A stretch of DNA of 64,000 bases, taken from contig SWDO01000021.1 of NCBI GenBank assembly GCA_005116895.1, positions 76,386 through 140,385 of the forward strand. The letters run 5' to 3'. The stretch comes from Nitrospira sp. (GTDB lineage: Bacteria; Nitrospirota; Nitrospiria; Nitrospirales; Nitrospiraceae). Both the position numbers and the translations under genes were made by a program. The notes under the pieces are model-generated. The model saw nothing but the letters and a program-made list of their open reading frames with translations, was not told the DNA's origin and searched no databases. Shown piece by piece: positions 58,170 through 64,000 of this stretch (position 1 is the stretch's first letter; the number at the start of each line of letters is the position of its first letter).

Positions 58170-59672
58170 CTAGATGCGGGCTCCGAGTCGTTCGATAGCG
58201 TCGCGTGCCACCTCGCGATCGTCGAAATGAACCTTCTTCGTGCCGATGATCTGGTAGTCTTCGTGTCCCTTACCGGCAATCAACACCATATCCCCACTCT
58301 GGGCCTCCCGCACCGCCTCTTCGATGGCATCTCGCCGATCAGACACTTTTCGGTACTGGACGTGTGGCCGTAAGCGCAGTGCCTCGTTCACTCCGACTTC
58401 AACTTGTTCCAGGATTGAGAGGGGGTCCTCGGTTCTGGGATTGTCCGACGTCAATATCACAACGTCGCTGTAGCGCACGGCCGCTTCTCCCATCTTCGGC
58501 CTCTTTCCTCGGTCACGGTCTCCACCACACCCAAAGACCGTGATGATGCGTCTGGTTTTCAGTACTTGTGCCGCTGTCAGCAATCGGACTAACGCGTCTT
58601 CAGTGTGTGCGTAGTCTACGGCCACCGTAAATGGCTGACCCGCGATCACACGTTCAAACCGTCCCGGCACATTCGTGACTCTCGCCACGGCCTCACAAAT
58701 TTGCGAGGGGGTGCCCCCTTCATGAAGCGCAACGCCTATGGCAGCAAGTAGGTTGTAGACATTGTGCTCACCGACAAGATGACTTTCGATGGGGAAGCTC
58801 CCGACCGGAGTCGCCGCAGTGAAGGTTGTCCCCTGAAGAGACAACCGCACCGCTTCCGCACGCAGGTCCGCCTTGGCCTTTAATGCATAGGTCCAAACTG
58901 GGACCGGACAATGCTCGACAATGCGAGATCCATAGGGGTCATCGATGTTGACGATCGCCCGTTTATTCGCCTTGAACCCTCCCCTCAATTCTGTAAATAG
59001 TCTCAATTTCGCCTGAAAGTACTCCTCCATAGTCTTGTGAAAATCGAGATGATCCTGAGTTAGATTCGAAAAGACCGCCACATCATATTCACATCCGCTC
59101 GTGCGATCTTGCGCCAGGGCATGAGAAGACACTTCCATCACTGCAGTGATGCACCCGCCGGTGACCATCTTGGCAAGCAGCTGTTGCAGCTCAAGAGAAC
59201 CAGGTGTCGTGTGCGTGGCTGGCATCGTGCGCTCACCGATCTGATAGGCAACGGTTCCGATTAACCCTACTGGGTGGCCCATGGCTTCCAGCAGCGCTTT
59301 GCAGATATACGTCGTGGTGGTTTTCCCATTCGTTCCAGTCACACCAATCATCCGAATCTTCGACGAGGGGTCTCCATAAAAGCGGCCTCCCAGCAGACCG
59401 AGCGCCTTTCTGGAGTCGTCAACGCGGACGAATGGAAGTGACACCTCACTCACCGGCTGCTGCGACACCAATGCGACCATTCCGCCATTCCTGGCCGCCG
59501 GAATAAATTCATGTCCATCGACCCGCTCGCCTTTCACGGCAACAAAGAGACTGTGGGGCAAGACAGCCCGAGAATCATCAGTAATAGCGTTGACAGACAC
59601 ATCCAAATTCCCACGGCGATCGAGAATCTTCACCCATCCCTCTAGCGACTGAAGCAGGGTTGCCAAGGTCAT
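58170..59672 (-). CDS. murE: UDP-MurNAc-L-alanyl-D-glutamate--diaminopimelate ligase
   Basis: 500 residues. VTGTNGKTTTTYICKALLEA, TTPGSLELQQLL, MEVSSHALAQDRTSGCEYDVAVF and the substrate loop SDNPRTEDPLSILEQ; the DNPR motif indicates meso-diaminopimelate rather than lysine, so the wall should be mDAP type. The ATG at 59672 is five bases after GGGGAG. Confidence 0.97.
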   Translation of the reverse strand: MTLATLLQSLEGWVKILDRRGNLDVSVNAITDDSRAVLPHSLFVAVKGERVDGHEFIPAARNGGMVALVSQQPVSEVSLPFVRVDDSRKALGLLGGRFYGDPSSKIRMIGVTGTNGKTTTTYICKALLEAMGHPVGLIGTVAYQIGERTMPATHTTPGSLELQQLLAKMVTGGCITAVMEVSSHALAQDRTSGCEYDVAVFSNLTQDHLDFHKTMEEYFQAKLRLFTELRGGFKANKRAIVNIDDPYGSRIVEHCPVPVWTYALKAKADLRAEAVRLSLQGTTFTAATPVGSFPIESHLVGEHNVYNLLAAIGVALHEGGTPSQICEAVARVTNVPGRFERVIAGQPFTVAVDYAHTEDALVRLLTAAQVLKTRRIITVFGCGGDRDRGKRPKMGEAAVRYSDVVILTSDNPRTEDPLSILEQVEVGVNEALRLRPHVQYRKVSDRRDAIEEAVREAQSGDMVLIAGKGHEDYQIIGTKKVHFDDREVARDAIERLGARI

Positions 59673-59693
59673 CGACACTCCCCAGTACGATTA

Positions 59694-61412
59694 CTATCGT
59701 CGCGAAGCCATCGCCAGCGTGATGGGCGCATCCGATGGCACGCCTAAGTAGCTTAACACCTGCTCCCCGACGCGACTAAACACCGGGGCGGCCACGCTCC
59801 CGCCTGAGGCCTTCTTATCTTGAGGTTCATCGATGATCACAATCATGGCAAGCCGGGGTATATCTGAGGGAACATAGCCGGCAAAGGACGCAACAAATCG
59901 TGAGGTAGAATAGGTCTTCGTGTCGCCATCGATCTGTTGAGCGGTGCCCGTCTTTCCAGCCACCCGGAACCCCGGGATCGCTGCCTTCCCCCCAGTACCG
60001 TCCGTGACGACACCCTCAAGGATCTTGGTCACGCTGCGGGCTGTCTCTGGGGATACGATCCGTCGTCTGGTTTGAGGAGGTATCTGCTTAAGGATCTGGC
60101 CCTCAGCATCTCGTATTTCTGACACCACGTAGGGTTTCATCAACACCCCACCGTTCGCGAGGGCTGCGACAGCAGATACCATTTGAAGTGGTGTCACGCC
60201 GATCTCTTGTCCTATAGAAATCGAGGCTATCGAACGACGCCCCCAGTCTCTTGGATTGCTCACCAATCCTGCCCCCTCCCCAGGCAAGTCGATCTCCGTA
60301 CGCTGACCGAAGCCGAATGCCTGAAGATATCGATAGAGCCGCTGCTCCCCCAACGCCATCCCAGTCTTCACCGCCCCAATGTTGCTGGACTTCTGAATCA
60401 CCTGCGCAAAGGAGACCCATCCCAGTCGCTCATGATCATGAATGACGGTGTTCGCGACCATCATATGCCCATTCTCCCCAAACACCATCGTATTGGGCCT
60501 CACCACTCGCTCCTCAATGGCTGCCGCAGCCATCATCGCCTTCATGGTTGACCCTGGCTCATAGGTGTCCGTTAACGCCCTGTTTCGCCAGCGATCACGA
60601 CTGAGTGCCGACACGGCGTTGGGATCAAATCGTGGGCTCACCGCCATAGCCAACACCGCTCCGGTCTTTGGATCAAGCACAATCATTGTTCCTGACTTGG
60701 CCTGCGCTCGACCAACCGCGTCCTCAAGCTCTCTCTCAACGATATACTGAATCACCTCATCAATCGTAAGCGTGAGGCTATGGCCGGGCGTCGGACTCCG
60801 TTCCATCATTCCCTTAGGAAACACCGTATGCCCGTGGGCATCGCGTTGCAGCACCATCATCCGCTTCTCACCATGCAAGTACGGTTCATAGCGATGCTCG
60901 ACGCCTTCCAAGCCCTCACCGTCCATTCCCGAAAAACCCAACACATGGGCTAGAAGCGGCCCTTTGGGATAGAACCGCCGCCCTTCCATCACAACCCCGA
61001 TCCCATCAAGAGGCAAACGATCCAGGCGACGCCCCTGCTCAGGATCTAATTTTCGAGCTAACCATACAAATCTCCGGTCCTGTCGAAGTTTTCGTTCCAA
61101 CTCGTCGGTCTTCACATGCAGAACCGGCGACAACTGCTGAGCAGTCTTACGAGGATTATCTACTGTGTTTGGAACTCCGAATACGGACTGCACCTCCACA
61201 TTCATGGCTAAAATCTTGCCATGTCGATCGACGATCGTGCCGCGAGCCCCTTCAAGGGATACTGTCTTTTGGTGCTGTCGATCCGCTTGGGCGGAGAGTA
61301 CAGCGGCTTGCAACACTTGCAGCGTGACCAGCCGGAACAGAACCACTCCAAACCCACACAGCAACAGCAGCAATAGGACATACCGACGACCGCGAGAAAG
61401 GGAACCGGCCAC
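59694..61412 (-). CDS. ftsI: division transpeptidase FtsI (PBP3)
   Basis: 572 residues. One N-terminal membrane helix (about 10-30), pedestal domain (about 50-210), then a penicillin-binding domain with SxxK in GSTMKA, SxN in KSSNIG and KTG in AGKTGTAQQ. No PASTA domains, so it is the Gram-negative FtsI type rather than SpoVD/PBP2x. GTG start in TAGTG, overlapping ftsL by one base behind GGGAGG. Partner of FtsW. Confidence 0.97.
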   Translation of the reverse strand: MAGSLSRGRRYVLLLLLLCGFGVVLFRLVTLQVLQAAVLSAQADRQHQKTVSLEGARGTIVDRHGKILAMNVEVQSVFGVPNTVDNPRKTAQQLSPVLHVKTDELERKLRQDRRFVWLARKLDPEQGRRLDRLPLDGIGVVMEGRRFYPKGPLLAHVLGFSGMDGEGLEGVEHRYEPYLHGEKRMMVLQRDAHGHTVFPKGMMERSPTPGHSLTLTIDEVIQYIVERELEDAVGRAQAKSGTMIVLDPKTGAVLAMAVSPRFDPNAVSALSRDRWRNRALTDTYEPGSTMKAMMAAAAIEERVVRPNTMVFGENGHMMVANTVIHDHERLGWVSFAQVIQKSSNIGAVKTGMALGEQRLYRYLQAFGFGQRTEIDLPGEGAGLVSNPRDWGRRSIASISIGQEIGVTPLQMVSAVAALANGGVLMKPYVVSEIRDAEGQILKQIPPQTRRRIVSPETARSVTKILEGVVTDGTGGKAAIPGFRVAGKTGTAQQIDGDTKTYSTSRFVASFAGYVPSDIPRLAMIVIIDEPQDKKASGGSVAAPVFSRVGEQVLSYLGVPSDAPITLAMASRR

Positions 61413-61750
61413 TAGAACCTCCCGCTGGGAAGATCATTCCTGGCGACTTTCAGCTCAACCAGCGCAATACCTGAGGGATGGACACCACTTGGTCTTGGCC
61501 TGGACTGAACCACGATGATTTGCCCTTGCTGAGGCAGACTCATGCCGAGTTTTTCCGTCGCCAACTTTGCGATCCTGTCGGAGGCACTCAATGTGGAAAA
61601 TTTGACGCGAAGCTCATCTCGTTGACGTTCCAGCACCGCCTTGTCACGCTTCAATCGTTCAATCTGATAGCCGATCCGAACCACGTCTACGCGCTCCCAC
61701 ACAAACACAAATACGAGACAGAGTCCTAGAAAAACGGTGACGGTCTTCAT
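61412..61750 (-). CDS. ftsL: cell division protein FtsL
   Basis: 112 residues: one membrane helix (about 3-20) followed by a leucine-zipper-like coiled coil (about 28-70, ERLKRDKAVLERQRDELRVKF) and a Pro-rich tail. It fits FtsL by position between rsmH and ftsI and by architecture; sequence identity in this family is always low. Confidence 0.88.
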   Translation of the reverse strand: MKTVTVFLGLCLVFVFVWERVDVVRIGYQIERLKRDKAVLERQRDELRVKFSTLSASDRIAKLATEKLGMSLPQQGQIIVVQSRPRPSGVHPSGIALVELKVARNDLPSGRF

Positions 61751-62679
61751 GAAGGTCCCATCCTCGGTTGATATTCAGCGACTCGTAATTTAGCGCTTCG
61801 TGATCGTGGATTTGCTTCGCACTCGGCCCCCGAAGGAAGGACCGGTTTCTTTGTGAGTATCGACAGGGTGGCGTCTGGCCCTTGAGCAAGAGACCGGAAC
61901 GTATGCTTCACAATACGATCTTCGAGAGAATGAAAAGAAATCGCGCACACCCTCCCTCCCACAGCCAACACATCGATTGCATCTCGAAGCGAGGGCTCCA
62001 AGAAATCCAGTTCATGATTCACCGCAATGCGAAGCGCCTGAAAGGTCCGCGTGGCACAATGAATCCGTCCGTGGCGATAAGACGCCGGCACGGACCGAGC
62101 GATAATAGAGGCAAGTACTCCGGTGGTCATGACTGGCTGTCGTTGCCTTTCCTGCACGATGGCCCGAGCAATTCGCCTGGCATACCTCTCTTCCCCATTC
62201 TGAAATATGATGTCCGCAAGCTCATGTTCGGAACTACTGTTCACCAAATCGGCGGCAGTTGTCCCGATCGTTTGGTCCATGCGCATATCAAGCGGACCTT
62301 CTCGCTGAAAACTGAACCCTCGGGAAGGATCGTCCAACTGCGGGGATGAAACCCCAAAATCGAACAGCACACAATCGACCTTCGCGATACCCGCTTCAGC
62401 AAGGTGTGACTTTAAGTCACGATAATTTCCTTGCCGCAACACAATACGGTCTCCGAATCGATTCAAGCGCCGCTGACTGAACTCAATGGCCTGAGAATCT
62501 TGGTCCAGCCCTACAACTCTTGTTCCAACAGGGCTAGCAATTAAGAGCATTTCAGCATGCCCACCATATCCCACTGTACAATCGACAACCGTGGTAGGTT
62601 GTTGAGAAATAAGCCAAGAGCACACTTCTTGGCCGAGTACTGGGATGTGCAAATTTTCACCAACGATACTTTCACCCAC
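61747..62679 (-). CDS. rsmH: 16S rRNA (cytosine1402-N4)-methyltransferase RsmH
   Basis: 310 residues. IPVLGQEV start, SAM loop VDCTVGYGGHAE, LFDFGVSSPQLDDPSRGFSF, SFHSLEDRIVKHTF and a C-terminal NPRSRSAKLRVAE. First gene of the dcw cluster. GTG start at 62679 with GGAGG close upstream. The usual upstream partner mraZ is not present here; a divergent gene occupies the position. Confidence 0.97.
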   Translation of the reverse strand: MGESIVGENLHIPVLGQEVCSWLISQQPTTVVDCTVGYGGHAEMLLIASPVGTRVVGLDQDSQAIEFSQRRLNRFGDRIVLRQGNYRDLKSHLAEAGIAKVDCVLFDFGVSSPQLDDPSRGFSFQREGPLDMRMDQTIGTTAADLVNSSSEHELADIIFQNGEERYARRIARAIVQERQRQPVMTTGVLASIIARSVPASYRHGRIHCATRTFQALRIAVNHELDFLEPSLRDAIDVLAVGGRVCAISFHSLEDRIVKHTFRSLAQGPDATLSILTKKPVLPSGAECEANPRSRSAKLRVAEYQPRMGPS

Positions 62680-62707
62680 ACGCCTCCACTTTCCCCCACC
62701 CTGACGA

Positions 62708-62735
62708 AGTATACTCTGGCATTTTTGCTTGTCAA
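62708..62735 (-). promoter_or_regulatory. strong sigma-70-type promoter of the dcw cluster
   Basis: Minus strand: perfect TTGACA (62735-62730), 16-base spacer, TATACT (62713-62708; five of six). It lies about 30 bases upstream of the rsmH start codon, and all genes from rsmH to divIVA follow on the same strand with small gaps or overlaps. Confidence 0.75.
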
Positions 62736-62939
62736 CAGTCTTTCGGTTGCTTAGCGAGGCCTATATTTAGGTGCAGAAGTTTTGAACAGCATCATCTGGC
62801 AGTCGGCATTCCATTGAATTATTATTTATTTACAATAAGCTACGAAACTTACCCCTCTGAAAGGTTTCAATGCTTTCCTTACCCGTCGAACTGGTCAAGT
62901 TTGGTTGACTTCAAGGGATTTCAATTAGAGAATGTTGTC

Positions 62940-63944
62940 ATGCTTCGAAACTATTCGTCTTTCTCATATATAAGACCGTTTCTGTTCCTCACCCTTCCGT
63001 TCCTCTGCCTGGAACAAGCCGATGCAAAGGACTTCAATCCGGATAATCCTCTCAACCAACCGGCACCGGTCTATTGGTGCTCGAGCAAGACGCCAGACCA
63101 ACAGATTTCAACGAAAAAAGGTATCGGATGCGAGCCGCTCTACGACACACAGTCCGTAGAAGCGTTCAAGGAAAAGGCACGTCGACAGGGCTTCGATCTT
63201 CCCGACCGTGACCGCATAAAAATCGTGGAGCTACAGAATGCAGCGTCGAGATTTTCGGATCGCTACCGGACGTTTGTCTCGTGCTGCCTGACCGATGGGG
63301 ATGCCCCTGATAAAGTCGTGGACCTCATTGATGAGGCAAACCACATTCTCAAAGCCGTCCAACAAAAAGGCATCTACAATTCAGGCACGTTTGCCCGCCA
63401 ATATACTCTCAGCGAAACTGTTGGGACGGTCGCACGTGCACGTGAGGACCTCTTTCGACTACGGGAACGGCTAGACAAGCTCACGGAGGCTCAGAATAAT
63501 CTCGGCGAAGTCGACTACGAGCGCAGCGGCTTAGTGAGGACGCAGATCCAAGAGGAAGAAGAAGCGATTAGGAAACAGTTCAAGGCCAAGAAGGTGCCCT
63601 CAGCGGCCCCAACGGGAATGGATATACAAGATACGACACTGCGCTCACGAATCGGAGGAGGCATCGAAGATACCAAGCTGAATGCCAACTTCGGTGCAGA
63701 TATCGGAGCCTCAGCTTCCCCTTACAGCAATGTGAATGAATCGCTCCGCCCACGCAGAGGAGAGGCGGTCCACGACAGTCACCTCCCGCATCGACCGGGA
63801 ACGGATATCCAGGATACCTCGATGCCCAGTAGTCCAGGCTTTGAAGTTGACAACGCCCAAAATCGTGACGGGACTTCGTCTGTTCAACGCCGAGGGGTCG
63901 GCGCCGCTATCGGTGATTCCGACTTGAATAGCAAGAGGCGATAG
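62940..63944 (+). CDS. secreted protein with a C-terminal 13-residue repeat tail
   Basis: 334 residues from the ATG at 62940, which gives a signal peptide (MLRNYSSF, hydrophobic core, cut after ADA). Longer in-frame starts give no signal. The mature N-terminus has two Cys in VYWCSS and IGCEPL, and a CC pair in SCCLTDG, suggesting disulphides. A helical, charged region (about 120-215) is followed by a repeat tail (226-334) built on G-x-D/E/A-I/V-x-D-T/S-x-L/M, about 13 residues per unit, with two longer units. No family recognised. It is divergent from the dcw cluster across a 260-base gap; the weak AGAG before the ATG is its only ribosome-binding signal. Confidence 0.75.
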   Translation: MLRNYSSFSYIRPFLFLTLPFLCLEQADAKDFNPDNPLNQPAPVYWCSSKTPDQQISTKKGIGCEPLYDTQSVEAFKEKARRQGFDLPDRDRIKIVELQNAASRFSDRYRTFVSCCLTDGDAPDKVVDLIDEANHILKAVQQKGIYNSGTFARQYTLSETVGTVARAREDLFRLRERLDKLTEAQNNLGEVDYERSGLVRTQIQEEEEAIRKQFKAKKVPSAAPTGMDIQDTTLRSRIGGGIEDTKLNANFGADIGASASPYSNVNESLRPRRGEAVHDSHLPHRPGTDIQDTSMPSSPGFEVDNAQNRDGTSSVQRRGVGAAIGDSDLNSKRR

Positions 63945-63952
63945 CACTCACC

Positions 63953-64000
63953 TCAAGGTTTTCCTCCCACCACAGGCATCGGCTCCCAGTTCTCCCCCGC
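63953..64000 (-). CDS. possible C-terminal fragment of a gene running off the window
   Basis: The last 48 bases, read on the minus strand, form an open frame ending NWEPMPVVGGKP then TGA, starting beyond the window edge. It is too short to identify, and the call rests only on the frame and plausible composition. Confidence 0.3.
   Translation of the reverse strand, partial: AGENWEPMPVVGGKP

Overview
This 64 kb window is a compact bacterial chromosome segment of moderately high GC with short gaps and many overlapping genes. Gene content and protein style (trpEGDCFBA operon, B12-dependent ribonucleotide reductase, complete mur/fts cluster, SHOCT- and kelch-type secreted proteins) suggest a Nitrospira-like member of the Nitrospirota. 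That assignment is inference from recall and was not tested by any search. No tRNA, rRNA, CRISPR array, complete transposase gene or prophage was recognised.

Layout. 1-2.6 kb: a fatty-acid-hydroxylase/sterol-desaturase-type membrane enzyme and a kelch/fibronectin protein that looks 5'-truncated. 2.6-6.1 kb (minus): housekeeping operon prs-rplY-pth-ychF, with an unusually short Prs N-terminus and a decayed REP-associated transposase (RAYT) just upstream. 6.5-8.4 kb (accessory): a secreted SHOCT protein and a HepT/MntA (HEPN/MNT) toxin-antitoxin pair. The pair lies between the true 3' end of trpA and a second, diverged copy of that 3' end. 8.7-16 kb (minus): trpA-B-F-C-D-G-E behind a LysM lipoprotein gene with a good promoter. 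16.2-25.4 kb: ligA, a CorC/HlyC-type protein, rlpA, an ACT-domain protein, nrdJ and a DUF4359-like protein. A perfect DnaA box sits upstream of nrdJ. 25.5-32.1 kb: AmpG-like permease, small membrane and secreted proteins, the methylthiotransferase pair mtaB-miaB, and a lipoprotein paralogous to the SHOCT protein. 32.1-34 kb (minus): DNA-maintenance operon of a short MutY-like glycosylase, a MutT-like Nudix hydrolase and a PolB-type 3'-5' exonuclease. 34-40 kb (minus): PilS/PilR-type two-component system overlapping ispE, then pilC and pgsA. 40.6-62.7 kb (minus): serine hydrolase, then divIVA, yggT, proC, yggS, pgeF and a full dcw cluster (rsmH-ftsL-ftsI-murE-murF-mraY-murD-ftsW-murG-murC-murB-ddl-ftsQ-ftsA-ftsZ) behind a near-consensus promoter. 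62.9-63.9 kb: a divergent secreted protein with a 13-residue repeat tail.

The coherent functional blocks are tryptophan synthesis from chorismate; peptidoglycan precursor synthesis coupled to divisome assembly; oxidised-base repair; and a translation-linked set (Prs, bL25, Pth, YchF, MiaB, MtaB). The least ordinary parts are the trpA-flanked toxin-antitoxin island, the Prs/RAYT junction, the two-paralog secreted family and the repeat protein beside the dcw cluster.
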